This document shows positions 1-9,000 of a stretch of DNA of 60,462 nt, piece by piece; positions within the stretch are counted from its first letter, which is position 1, and each line of letters starts with the position of its first letter. The notes beneath the pieces were generated by a model. The model did not search any database. It had not been told where the DNA came from and saw only the letters and a program-made list of their open reading frames with translations. Source of the stretch: UBA6952 sp045562575 (lineage in GTDB: Bacteria; Chloroflexota; Dehalococcoidia; Lucifugimonadales; UBA6952); the NCBI GenBank assembly GCA_045562575.1, contig JBJKVQ010000032.1:1-60462 (forward strand), given 5' to 3'. The translations under genes were made by a program, and so were the position numbers.

Positions 1-2
1 CT

Positions 3-410
3 TCTATGTCAATTATAGCTAGAACAAGTGCAATAAATTTTGTAGGTATAGATGAGGCAGTTGAAAGAGTAAAAAAATATTCACAGTTAGATATAGACGG
101 AATTTTCCTTACAGGGGTTGATTCTGAGGAAAAATTAGAACAAATTGCAGCTGCTACAGATAACCCATTGATATTAGGTAGCGCACCTGCTTTTGAAAAG
201 GTATCAGAGGAAGACTTAGCAAAAAAATATAAAGTCAGAATAATATTAGCTGGCCATGCTCACTTCTATGCAGTAATGAAATCGCTGTTTGAAAGTTACG
301 GCAAACAAGCTAATGGAAAATATTCAGAGATTGAAGTTTTAGAACAAGAAAAGATTGATTTATTCACAAGAAAACAGTATTACGATAATATTACCAAAGA
401 ACTTATGTGA
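3..410 (+). CDS. Isocitrate lyase/PEP mutase family protein (3' part, 5' cut by window)
   Basis: C-terminal part of an ICL/PEP-mutase superfamily TIM-barrel enzyme (oxaloacetate decarboxylase / carboxyphosphonoenolpyruvate mutase-like). The frame is open to the left edge, so the true start lies outside the window. Visible family features are the IIARTSA strand (usually ARTDA, so an Asp is replaced by Ser), a following GIDEAVERVKKY helix, and the late 'LAGHAHFYAVMKSL' segment typical of the C-terminal helices. It would cleave or rearrange a C-C or C-P bond of a small 2-oxo/2-hydroxy acid with Mg2+; the substrate cannot be told from this fragment. The next gene follows after about 115 bp with its own promoter-like sequence. 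Confidence 0.75.
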   Translation, partial: SMSIIARTSAINFVGIDEAVERVKKYSQLDIDGIFLTGVDSEEKLEQIAAATDNPLILGSAPAFEKVSEEDLAKKYKVRIILAGHAHFYAVMKSLFESYGKQANGKYSEIEVLEQEKIDLFTRKQYYDNITKELM

Positions 411-447
411 TATGTGAATTGGTATCAAATCATATCAATATTTATTA

Positions 448-476
448 TTGACATATTAATTATTAAAAATTACGCT
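448..476 (+). promoter_or_regulatory. Candidate sigma-70-type promoter for the ABC permease pair
   Basis: A perfect TTGACA (448-453) is followed after 17 bp by TACGCT (471-476), a weak -10. It lies in the only gap (411-526) before the permease genes, about 50 bp upstream of the start codon. An AAGGA ribosome site lies just before the ATG at 527. The call rests on sequence match only. Confidence 0.4.
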
Positions 477-526
477 TAAAGATATTTTTTGAATCAAAAT
501 CTTGAATTCTTAAGGATTTATAAAAG

Positions 527-1489
527 ATGCGTGGATATATAATCAAAAGGTTATTACTTGGGGTACCGACAATACTGGGTGCAATGCTATTGATATTTAC
601 TATCATGAGGGTGATTCCTGGTGACGTTGCAGTACTTATTGCTGTTGGTGGTAGTGAAGGCGAAGAAGTTGTTAATGAAGAAAAAGTAGAGAAAATACGA
701 ATTCAATTAGGTCTCGACCGACCTGTTTATGAACAATTTGGTGAATGGGTATGGCAGGTTGCAACTTGGGATTTAGGAGATAGTTTTATTTTACGACAGC
801 CCGTTACTGAAATGTTGGCACGAAAACTGCCAATGACTCTGCAATTAGGTCTTATGGCATTGGTTTTATCATGGATTATAGCAATTCCTATTGGTATTTT
901 GAGTGCAGTAAAACAAGATACACCATTAGACTACATACCTCGTTTTATTAGTATTATTGGTCTTGCTATACCAAATTTTTGGTTAGGTATCTTAATTTTA
1001 ACGTTTGCAGCAGCGTGGTTCAATTGGTTTCCGCCAATAATTTATCAAACTCCGTGGGATGATCCAGTGGTAAATCTAACTCAGTTATTTTTTCCTTGTT
1101 TAGTCTTAGGTGCTTCACAAGCAGCAATTCAAGTTAGAATGATGCGTACAACTATGTTAGAAGTTCTTCGTGAAGATTATATACGTACAGCAAATGCCAA
1201 AGGATTAAAGAAATTTAGTGTTCTCTGGCGTCATGCTATGAAAAATGCATTAATACCAGTGGTCACAATTTCAGGAAGTCAATTGGCTAATTTAATCGGT
1301 GGGGCATTAGTAACTGAAACAGTATTTAATTTACCAGGAATTGGAGCAGCAACTGTGGATGCAGTTAGGCTAAGAGATTATCCAGTGATACAAAACTTTG
1401 TTCTAATCATTACTACAGGACACGTTTTAGTGAATTTATTAATTGATCTCTTGTATGGTTGGCTTAATCCGAGAATACGTTATTCTTAA
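527..1489 (+). CDS. ABC transporter permease, DppB/OppB type
   Basis: Inner-membrane permease of the dipeptide/oligopeptide/nickel family. The N-terminal segment RGYIIKRLLLGVPTILGAML is the family's characteristic first membrane helix, followed by the long periplasmic loop (about residues 35-100) and further helices. The cytoplasmic EAA-type loop that docks on the ATPase is at about residues 217-245 (DYIRTANAKGLKKFSVLWRH). Length (320 aa) is normal. It forms a pair with the next gene, but no substrate-binding protein or ATPase gene accompanies them here, so the remaining subunits lie elsewhere or just outside the window. Substrate unknown; peptides or modified small molecules are typical. Confidence 0.92.
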   Translation: MRGYIIKRLLLGVPTILGAMLLIFTIMRVIPGDVAVLIAVGGSEGEEVVNEEKVEKIRIQLGLDRPVYEQFGEWVWQVATWDLGDSFILRQPVTEMLARKLPMTLQLGLMALVLSWIIAIPIGILSAVKQDTPLDYIPRFISIIGLAIPNFWLGILILTFAAAWFNWFPPIIYQTPWDDPVVNLTQLFFPCLVLGASQAAIQVRMMRTTMLEVLREDYIRTANAKGLKKFSVLWRHAMKNALIPVVTISGSQLANLIGGALVTETVFNLPGIGAATVDAVRLRDYPVIQNFVLIITTGHVLVNLLIDLLYGWLNPRIRYS

Positions 1490-1514
1490 ATTATAACAAA
1501 TATTAGGTTCGTAA

Positions 1515-2492
1515 ATGTCAACAAATTCAAAAATAACAGAACAAGAAATTGGAATCGAGTTTAAGGTTTCAAAATTCAAATTGTGGCGACAAAGCTTTGT
1601 AAGATTTTGCAAAAATAAGCCTTTTGGCGCAGCTGGTGGTCTGATCGTAATTGCAGTTGTAGCTATTGCAGCAATTTCATACGTCGAAGAATTAATTAAT
1701 AGATTTTTTATTGATGCTAGTCAAGGTCAAGAATATTTCAAAATAATCTCTCGACATGATCCACTATATATGAATATATTTCAAAAATTCGATGCTCCTT
1801 CTTGGACATACTGGCTAGGTACAGATGAATTTGGAAGAGATTTGTTAAGTATGACCATTTCAGGTTCTCAAATTTCAGTTTACGTAGGTTTTGTTTCTGT
1901 TGTTATAGGTACTGGTATTGGAGCCTTTTGGGGTTTAATCAGTGCATATTTAGGAGGTTGGTTTGATTTGATTAGCCAACGTTTTGTTGATATCATGCAA
2001 AGTATTCCTACACTAGCTTTTGCTTTAGTAATTATAGCTTCATTCGGTGCAAGTTTGAACAATGTCGTATTAGCAATTAGTATTGGTTTAATAGGTGGAT
2101 CAGTCCGCGTAGTAAGAGCACAAGCATTATCAATCAGAAATACTACTTACATTGAGTCAGCATATTCAATAGGTGCTAACTGGGCTAGGATAGTGTTCAG
2201 GCATATTATGCCAAACTGTATTCCTCCTTATTTGATTATTTCTACAGGTGCTTTAGCAGCAGCAATATTATCAGAAGCTTCTTTGAGCTTTTTAGGAGTT
2301 GGTGTTCCACCCCCTGATCCTTCTTGGGGAAGAATGTTAGCAGGCCAAGGTAGACATTATTTAACTGTATACCCTTGGTTGTCATTTGTTCCAGGATTAG
2401 TTATGACAGTAGTAGTTTTAGCATTTAATATGTTTGGAGATGCTTTAAGAGATATTTTAGATCCACGACTAAGGGGTTCTGAAAGGCGTTAA
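1515..2492 (+). CDS. ABC transporter permease, DppC/OppC type
   Basis: Second permease of the peptide-type importer, 25 bp after its partner. The N-terminus carries the DppC signature (short cytoplasmic stretch, FCKNKPFGAAGGLIVIAVVA helix, then the 'YWLGTDEFGRDLLS' motif). The EAA loop is at about residues 212-240 (SAYSIGANWARIVFRHIMPN), followed by the usual 'SFLGVGVPPPDPSWGRML' segment. Length of 325 aa is typical. It is expected to heterodimerise with the DppB-like protein in the inner membrane. The following selenoprotein gene begins 45 bp downstream on the same strand and may be co-transcribed. Confidence 0.92.
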   Translation: MSTNSKITEQEIGIEFKVSKFKLWRQSFVRFCKNKPFGAAGGLIVIAVVAIAAISYVEELINRFFIDASQGQEYFKIISRHDPLYMNIFQKFDAPSWTYWLGTDEFGRDLLSMTISGSQISVYVGFVSVVIGTGIGAFWGLISAYLGGWFDLISQRFVDIMQSIPTLAFALVIIASFGASLNNVVLAISIGLIGGSVRVVRAQALSIRNTTYIESAYSIGANWARIVFRHIMPNCIPPYLIISTGALAAAILSEASLSFLGVGVPPPDPSWGRMLAGQGRHYLTVYPWLSFVPGLVMTVVVLAFNMFGDALRDILDPRLRGSERR

Positions 2493-2537
2493 AAAATAAT
2501 TTTTTGACAAACAAAATTTTTGAAAAATGGAGTTGCT

Positions 2538-3317
2538 ATGGAAGTCAAAGTATTTTTTCGACAAGGCTGATTTACTTGTGGAAGAACGAAAGAGTATCTT
2601 TCGCAAAACAGTATTGATTATATTCCTATGGATGTAGCTAAAGACCCTCAAGCACTAAAAGAGTTGGAAGAATTAGGTCTGAAAGTTATACCTGTAACAA
2701 CAATTACCTTAACTCCTGGCATAAAATCATTTGGTGATAAAGTTATTATTGGCTTTGACAGACCTTCTTTATCAGAAGCTTTGAATTTAGGAGAAGTGAG
2801 TATTACAGACTCTGACGCAGAATGGATGTTAGGTAAATTTATGAAAGTTCTTTCTGCAGCTAGAAGAGCTACATTACAAATTCCTGATGATTTAATAGAT
2901 TGGGTTTCTCCTGAAAGAGACAGAACACTTAGACAGTTTACATTCCACCTATTTGATAGACCCTATATGATGCTTTTGGCATATGAACAAGGAGAATATA
3001 AAGCAGAGGATCGTCAAAGGTACATAACAGATGCTTTAAAAACCCAAGATGTGAAATCTATAGTTGAGTTTGGTGAATCAGTGATCAATAGAATTGAGAA
3101 ATTTTTTGAAAACATTGAATTAGATATCTTAAAAACTCCTGTCAAAACTTATATGGGTACTATGCCACTAAATCAGCTGATGGATTTGGGCCTTGGACAT
3201 TCAGTACACCACTTAAAACAATTATATTACTATATGAGTAAGCTTGAGATAGAGCCAGAAGACCCTCTCACTGAAGAAGACTTTGATGGAATTTCTGTAC
3301 CGTCTGAATTGTTTTAA
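2538..3317 (+). CDS. Predicted selenoprotein: glutaredoxin-like domain fused to DinB domain
   Basis: I read this gene from the ATG at 2538, which has a GGAG ribosome site at 2529-2532. It runs through an in-frame TGA at codon 11 (2568-2570) to the TAA at 3317, giving 259 residues. Residues 1-82 form a glutaredoxin/NrdH-like fold: strand VKVFF, redox motif U11-F-T-C14, then RTKEYLSQ helix, the cis-Pro loop VIPV (P52) and the GFD motif (72-74). Residues about 95-240 are a DinB-like four-helix domain with candidate metal ligands H137, H221 and H225. The UGA stands exactly where the first, nucleophilic Cys of CxxC would be, and a SECIS-like hairpin follows at 2587-2603. A start at 2628 would lose the active site and has no good ribosome site. 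Likely a thiol/selenol oxidoreductase; the DinB role is unknown (DinB proteins of this fold are often thiol transferases). Confidence 0.82.
2568..2603 (+). promoter_or_regulatory. UGA (Sec) codon and bacterial SECIS hairpin
   Basis: After the UGA (2568-2570) a perfect 7-bp stem forms: CGAAAGA (2587-2593) with TCTTTCG (2597-2603), closed by the 3-nt loop GUA (2594-2596). The published bacterial SECIS model needs an apical loop of 3-14 nt, a G in the first two loop positions, an upper stem of 4-16 bp and 16-37 nt between UGA and loop. Here the spacing is 23 nt, the first loop base is G and the next is U. All conditions are met within the coding sequence, as required for SelB-dependent recoding. 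Confidence 0.78.
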
Positions 3318-4255
3318 GTTTTTAAATTCTTTTCTATCGATTGTTCTATTAATGGATATTGACAAGTAAATCCTGTTTGAAATAGTTTGGAAGGATTTAT
3401 TTTTCTGCTGTAAAGTACCTCAGCAGATACACCCCCCAATATTATCTTTAACGCTAGCTTGTATAAATGTCCAAGTAGAGGAAACCACATAGTGTTAGGT
3501 CTTCGTAATATTTTGGAAAGAGTACCCACAAATTGTTTTTGTCTTACGGGATTTTGAGTAGTTACATTGTAAAGCCCCGTGTATTCATTTTCGATGAAGA
3601 AAACTATGCATTTATATATATCATCTATATCCATCCATGACCACCATTGGTCACCAGTACCAAATTTCCCTAAGACTCCAAATTGAGAAGGTAATACGAG
3701 CCTTTTTAGTCCTCCACCATCTTTTCCTATAACAATACCTGCTCTGAGAATGACGTTTCTAATATTGTTGGGTATATTATTAGTCATAGAATTTTCTGAT
3801 TGTACTACGATTTCAGCTAACCATTCATTACTAATTTCTGAACTTTCATCAAGTTCTTTTTCCCCTGAATCGGGATAACAACCAATACCGCTAATCATGC
3901 CAATAAATGTATTTATTTTATGATTAGATAACGAAAGTGAACTGATTAAATTTTCAGTTCCTACAACTCTACTTTCATAAATTTTATTTTTTTTAGACTT
4001 TGTCCATCGCCCAATAATAGGTGGGCCAACCAAAGGTTCGCCAGCTAAGTGAATAAGTATTTCTGAATTTTCTATGCCTTTTAGCTGAAAGTTTGAATCC
4101 TTAGGATCCCAATGAATATAATTCACATTCGGTATAGGATTTTTGATACCTGAAGGATTTCTAGTAAGAATAACAACTTGATGACCATTTTCTATAAATT
4201 TATTCGTCAAATACTTCCCAATAAATCCTGTTCCGCCTGTTAATGCAATTTGCAT
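3314..4255 (-). CDS. TIGR01777-type NAD(P)-dependent epimerase (SDR39U1/YfcH-like)
   Basis: Atypical extended SDR protein, about 313 aa. The N-terminus has the Rossmann motif MQIALTGGTGFIGKYL; 'HLAGEPL' and 'RWTKSKKNKIYESRV' are hallmark segments of the TIGR01777 family, and the C-terminal region (LKIILGGVSAEVLYSRKINPSKL) is the DUF1731 tail. I chose ATG 4255 over GTG 4261 because AGAGGG lies 6 nt upstream of the ATG. The catalytic role of the family is undefined. The gene is divergent from the cobalamin-binding regulator, sharing a compact promoter region, and its stop codon overlaps that of the selenoprotein gene (TTAA at 3314-3317). Confidence 0.88.
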   Translation of the reverse strand: MQIALTGGTGFIGKYLTNKFIENGHQVVILTRNPSGIKNPIPNVNYIHWDPKDSNFQLKGIENSEILIHLAGEPLVGPPIIGRWTKSKKNKIYESRVVGTENLISSLSLSNHKINTFIGMISGIGCYPDSGEKELDESSEISNEWLAEIVVQSENSMTNNIPNNIRNVILRAGIVIGKDGGGLKRLVLPSQFGVLGKFGTGDQWWSWMDIDDIYKCIVFFIENEYTGLYNVTTQNPVRQKQFVGTLSKILRRPNTMWFPLLGHLYKLALKIILGGVSAEVLYSRKINPSKLFQTGFTCQYPLIEQSIEKNLKT

Positions 4256-4289
4256 ATACACCCTCTGATCTTTACATAAGTTACAATAT

Positions 4290-4343
4290 AATGTAGATTA
4301 TAAATCACTAATGTTTAAATATATGTTATAATAATTCTACATT
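4290..4343. promoter_or_regulatory. Divergent promoter pair with inverted TCTACATT elements
   Basis: Between the divergent epimerase and regulator genes two TATAAT hexamers face outward: plus strand 4327-4332 and minus strand 4302-4297. Just downstream of each -10 lies the same 8-mer in its own transcription direction: TCTACATT at 4336-4343 (plus) and at 4297-4290 (minus). They form an inverted repeat with a 38-bp spacer. The position over each start region suggests an operator for the adjacent HTH regulator acting on both promoters. No clear -35 boxes are seen. Operator function is inference. Confidence 0.5.
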
Positions 4344-4383
4344 GTGTTAAGTGTTTTTATCAAGTTGCATACGCGAGGTTCAA

Positions 4384-5274
4384 TTGACATCCATATCTAA
4401 CAGTATAAAAAATAATGAATATAATTTGTCTCGATACATAACATTATCTGTTGAAGGACAAATTGACCAAGTTAGTGAACTTGTTGATTCATATATTAAT
4501 GACGGGAAGACTGTCAAAGATATTTTATTAAAAATGTTTATGCCATCCTTAGTTAACATTGGTGAATTATGGAAAAAGGGACTACTAAATATAGCTGAAG
4601 AACATTTAGCTGTAACTGTAACCCTTTCTCAAATAGAGAGATTGACTCAATCTTTAGCACCAAATGGAGATATTATTGGTACGGCTGCTATTTGCACTCC
4701 GGTTGGTGAAAAACACTTTATCGGACCCAAAGTGGTGTCAGAATTGATGAGAATCTCGGGTTGGAACGTGCATTTCCTAGGTACTGAAATGCCTACTGAT
4801 GATCTTATTATTTTTCTGAGTGAAAAAGAAATTGACTTGTTAGTTTTATCAATAACACTAGAAGAAAATCTACCTGGTGTATTAGAAATAATTACAGCTG
4901 TTAAAGGTATGGATAAATCTGTGGTAACAATGCTTGGTGGATCTGGAATAGTTGGAATAGATGAAAATTTACTCTCAGGAGTAGATATAATATCCAAGGA
5001 TGTTTCAAGTGCAATTATAGAAGCTTCACGATTAGTTTCATCAACTACCCTAAATGGTAATTTAGAGGACTATCTTTCATTTATTGGAGATAAAGTGAAA
5101 AGGACAAGAATACTAAAAGGGTGGAATCAACAAAAACTTGCCGACGAATCAGGCTTAGACAGAACATACATTAGTTCTGTTGAAAATGGGAAACAAAACC
5201 TAACTCTGGGAGTCCTTTTAAGAATTGGAAATGCTTTTGGAATAGATATACAAACGTTAATAAATCGTGATTAA
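4384..5274 (+). CDS. Cobalamin-binding (CarH-like) sensor with C-terminal XRE HTH
   Basis: Predicted B12-responsive transcription regulator, 296 aa from TTG 4384 (GAGG 5 nt upstream); a GTG at 4351 is possible but lacks a ribosome site. Residues about 15-92 match the B12-binding four-helix cap and contain the W-x9-E-H signature of CarH/LitR photoreceptors (W63, E73, H74). Residues about 98-225 are the Rossmann B12-binding domain with E109-K-H111-F-I-G114, the E/DxHxxG motif supplying the lower-axial His. Residues about 234-292 are an HTH_3/XRE domain (KLADESGLDRTYISSVENGK). CarH has its MerR-type HTH at the N-terminus, so the order and HTH family differ. The residue after W63 is Lys; in Thermus CarH it is the His that ligates cobalt after light. 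Probable targets are its own gene and the divergent epimerase. Confidence 0.85.
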   Translation: MTSISNSIKNNEYNLSRYITLSVEGQIDQVSELVDSYINDGKTVKDILLKMFMPSLVNIGELWKKGLLNIAEEHLAVTVTLSQIERLTQSLAPNGDIIGTAAICTPVGEKHFIGPKVVSELMRISGWNVHFLGTEMPTDDLIIFLSEKEIDLLVLSITLEENLPGVLEIITAVKGMDKSVVTMLGGSGIVGIDENLLSGVDIISKDVSSAIIEASRLVSSTTLNGNLEDYLSFIGDKVKRTRILKGWNQQKLADESGLDRTYISSVENGKQNLTLGVLLRIGNAFGIDIQTLINRD

Positions 5275-5325
5275 TATTCTTGTATAATATATTTAAATTT
5301 TGTGTGTAAATAGAAATGGGGATTT

Positions 5326-6018
5326 GTGTTGTCTAATCAAGAAATAATTGTTGCAAACAATGTCTATAAAACTTATCAATCTAAAGATGTAAAAGTTGAG
5401 GCACTCAAAGGTGTTTCTCTGTCAGTTAATCAAGGTGAAATTGTTACCATTATGGGACCTAGTGGATGCGGTAAGACGACACTTTTAAATTGCCTTTCTG
5501 GGCTTGATGAAATTGATTCAGGTGAAATTATTATAAGGGGCTCAGATATAACTCAGATGTCAGATAATCAATTGACAAATTTCAGGGGTAAAAATATGGG
5601 TTTTGTTTTTCAAGCCTATAATCTATTACCAGTGTTAACTGCTCGGGAAAATGTTGAATTACCCTTAGTACTAGCTGGAACTTCGCAGAGTACATCAAAG
5701 AATATTGCAGAAGATCGTTTGGATTTAGTTGGTCTTGCTGATAGATATACCCATTTACCTACCGAATTATCTGGAGGAGAACAGCAAAGGGTGGCTATTG
5801 CACGAGCTTTTGCTAATGATCCGGCAATAATATGGGCAGATGAATTGACAGGGAATTTAGATTCTAAGACCCAAGATGAAGTGATAGATTTAATACGTAA
5901 AATGAATAAAGACAACAATCAAACTTTTATAATTGTTACTCACTCAGATGAAGTTGGTTCTATCGGACATAGAACTATACGTATGAGAGACGGTTTAATT
6001 GAAGATGATGGGAAATAG
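5326..6018 (+). CDS. ABC transporter ATPase, LolD/MacB type
   Basis: ATP-binding subunit of a MacB/LolCDE-type transporter, 230 aa. Walker A GPSGCGKTT, Q-loop VFQAYNLLPVLTA, signature LSGGEQQRVAIARAF, Walker B IIWADELTGNLDS (Glu within 'ADE') and the H-loop VTHSDE are present in order. Start is GTG 5326 or TTG 5329, both served by GGGGA at 5318-5322. It lies 10 bp before the giant FtsX permease and they surely form one transporter. These systems move lipoproteins or hydrophobic compounds or transmit force across the membrane rather than import solutes. Substrate unknown. Confidence 0.92.
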   Translation: MLSNQEIIVANNVYKTYQSKDVKVEALKGVSLSVNQGEIVTIMGPSGCGKTTLLNCLSGLDEIDSGEIIIRGSDITQMSDNQLTNFRGKNMGFVFQAYNLLPVLTARENVELPLVLAGTSQSTSKNIAEDRLDLVGLADRYTHLPTELSGGEQQRVAIARAFANDPAIIWADELTGNLDSKTQDEVIDLIRKMNKDNNQTFIIVTHSDEVGSIGHRTIRMRDGLIEDDGK

Positions 6019-6028
6019 AGAGATATAA

Positions 6029-9000
6029 ATGGAAGAATTATTTGGTGTAGATATAGACATTTTAGCTGGTGTATCAACCAGTATCATGATAGTTGCAGTG
6101 TTAATTGTTGCAGTGCTAGGTTTTAGGAATAAACTATTAGTAAAAATGGCAATTAGAAATATACCGCGTAGACCTGCTCAATCTGTAGTTATTATGTTTG
6201 GTTTAACTTTAAGTACTGCGATAATTTGTGCAGCGTTAAGTATTGGTGATACAGTCACAACTTCAATTCGGTACGCGGTTCTCCAGGGATTAGGCAATTC
6301 AGATATATATATAACTTCCACACAATCATCTGTTTTCGGTGACAATTATCTTGATAAAGAAGATTTTGATATTATTCAATCTAAGACAAGTCAATACGAT
6401 GAAATTGATGGTTTTGCCCCATTTATTCGTGAAGATTTTTCTGTATATCTCCCTTCCACAGAGAAAACAAATTCACAAACACTTATTTTGGGATTTGATA
6501 AAGAGTACTTACGTGGTTTTGGAGATGTTAATTTACCTGATGGAAAAACCTATTCACTAACTGAATTAGGAGAAGGAGAAGTAGTTATATCAGGTGCACT
6601 TGCATCCAAAATAGACGCTAAAGTGGGGGATACATTAAATATCGTAACACCAAATGCAAAATATCCTTATTTGATAACAGTTGTTGCTGCTAGAGGAAAC
6701 CTTGCTGCCTCTGATCCAAGAGTCCTTATGAACATATCAGAGCTCCAAACTATACTAAACAGACCTGGTCAGTTTAATAATATCTCAATTTCTACATCTG
6801 GAACTCAAGATGAAGGTATACAAAGGTCAAAGGAATTGACTGATAAACTTTATTTAGATTTTTCAGATAGAGAAATGGCTACTGATATTTTTAATATTCT
6901 TTCAACAACGGTAGTAACTGATTCTCTGAATGCATATATATTGAATAATGAAAATTTACCTCAGAGTATAAAAGATGATATGGATACTTTATCCGTAGAA
7001 CTAAGTTCAGGCACAATGAGTGATGAATTTATTAAATTAATCGGAGATCAAACTAATCGCGGGTTAGTTTTAGGTGCCTTAGAAGATGCAAAGTTAACTA
7101 ATGAAATACAGTCTGTTGGACCATTATTATATACATTTCAAGATTATAATGTAGACCCTATAAAGTATAGATTAAATGAATTAGCAAATACTGTTGGAAC
7201 ATCTATAACAACATTTTTTAGTATTTTTGGAACTTATTCTATAACGGTTGGTTTATTATTAATATTTTTAGTATTTATTCTACTCGCAGCTTCTCGAAGT
7301 ACTGAAATGGGGATATCCCGAGCTATAGGTATGAAAAGAACTCATCTCACTCAGATGTTTACCTTTGAAGGAACAGCCTATGCTTTAGCTGCAGCATCTC
7401 TTGGTACTCTTATCGGAGTGCTTGCAAGTTATTCCTTAGTATCAATTGGATTATCAGCACTTAGTAATGAGGATGACGGATTTGTCATCAAATATTCCTT
7501 AAATATGAGAGCACTAGCATTAGCATTTTCATCTGGAATGTTATTAACCTTTATCACAGTGGTTATATCCTCTTACCGTGTCAGCAAACTTAATATTGTT
7601 GTTGCTATCAGGAATTTACCTGAACAGTTTGCAAAAGATAAGCAGGTACCAATCAAAGTTTTATTTTTGAGTTCAATTAAATGGTTACTAGGACCAATAT
7701 ATCTTGTAGCTATTATGATTAGTGATAAGAGAAAACTTACGATAAGTAATGTTATTTTGGGTTTGATTTGGGTTGGATTAATCGTATCGATTTTTGTTGT
7801 ACCAGATCAAACAGTTCAAAATGCCATTTCTATGTGGTTTTTAGTTACATTATGGAAATTAATTACTATTATATTGAGGTTCTTTAAAACTGGTTGGCCA
7901 CTATTAATTCTAGGACCAATTGTACTGTTTACAGTTTTTGGATTAGAAGATGCACCTGTATATAAAGATGCAGCATTATTCGGTTCAGGAGTAAGTTTGA
8001 CCTTACTTGGTATAGGTTTGACCTTAAGATGGATGTTAAATTACACTTCTCTTCTCCCTAGAGTTATAGATAGGTTAGCAGCAAGTATTACTGGTTTAAC
8101 CTTGGCAATATTTTGGGGTATGCCATTTGATACCTTGGAGGGTATAACTGGAAAATTGGAAGATTCTCCACTTACATTTGTATTGCCAGGTCTTTGGTTA
8201 GTTGTTTCAGTCATGACGGTTATTATGTACAATGCTGAAATTATAGTATGGATAGGTAATAAAACATTTGGAGCTATCAATAGTTTTAAAGCAGTATTCA
8301 AGATTTCTGTTGCTTATCCTATGGCGTCGCGTTTTCGTACTGGTCTTACCGTTACAATGTTTGCTCTCGTAATTTTTACACTGGTAATTTTTGCCACATT
8401 AAATAATCTTGGTAATGAGATACAAGATAATCCAGAAAGAGTTAGCGGCGGATATGAAATCAGAGCAAATATTAATAGAGAAACTCCTATAGAGGATGTT
8501 TATACAACGATAAATAATTCTGATATAGTTAATTCTTCAGATTTCGATGTTATAGCAAGTCAAACAAACTTCAGAGCACAAGCTCGCCAGGAAGGTACGG
8601 ATAATTCGCGATTTAAAAATGCTTCAATAAAAGCTCTCGATACTTCATATTTGGAAACAAATCTATTGCAAATTACTCATTATGATCCAGCTTATGGCAG
8701 TGACGCTAGGTCAATTTGGGGTGCTTTAGCTGAAGATTCAACTCTTGCTTTGATAAGGGGTGATGCTTTATCGACAGCAAATCAGGGAGGTCCTGGCGCA
8801 CAGTCTTCAGATTCTTTTAGATTAGATGGTGTAGAAGCTACAGAGCAAGGAGAAATGACAAGTCAATTTATTGAATTGCAATTGCCATTGGGGCAAGGGG
8901 TTTATGGAGAAATTGTTACACGTAAAATAATTGGTGTCGTAGATCCTATAGCTGGTGGACTAGATGGATTTGAAGGGCAAGGCCGATCAGCTATTTATAC

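Noticed and set aside
2628..3317. Treating the glutaredoxin-DinB gene as starting at ATG 2628, or as a pseudogene broken by TGA
   Set aside because: The 2628 start lacks a ribosome site and removes the active site, while codons 1-30 from 2538 form a good glutaredoxin N-terminus and a SECIS-like hairpin follows the TGA. There is no other lesion in the frame.
4351..4383. GTG 4351 as the start of the CarH-like regulator
   Set aside because: No ribosome site is present before it, whereas TTG 4384 has GAGG at good spacing and begins closer to the conserved domain.
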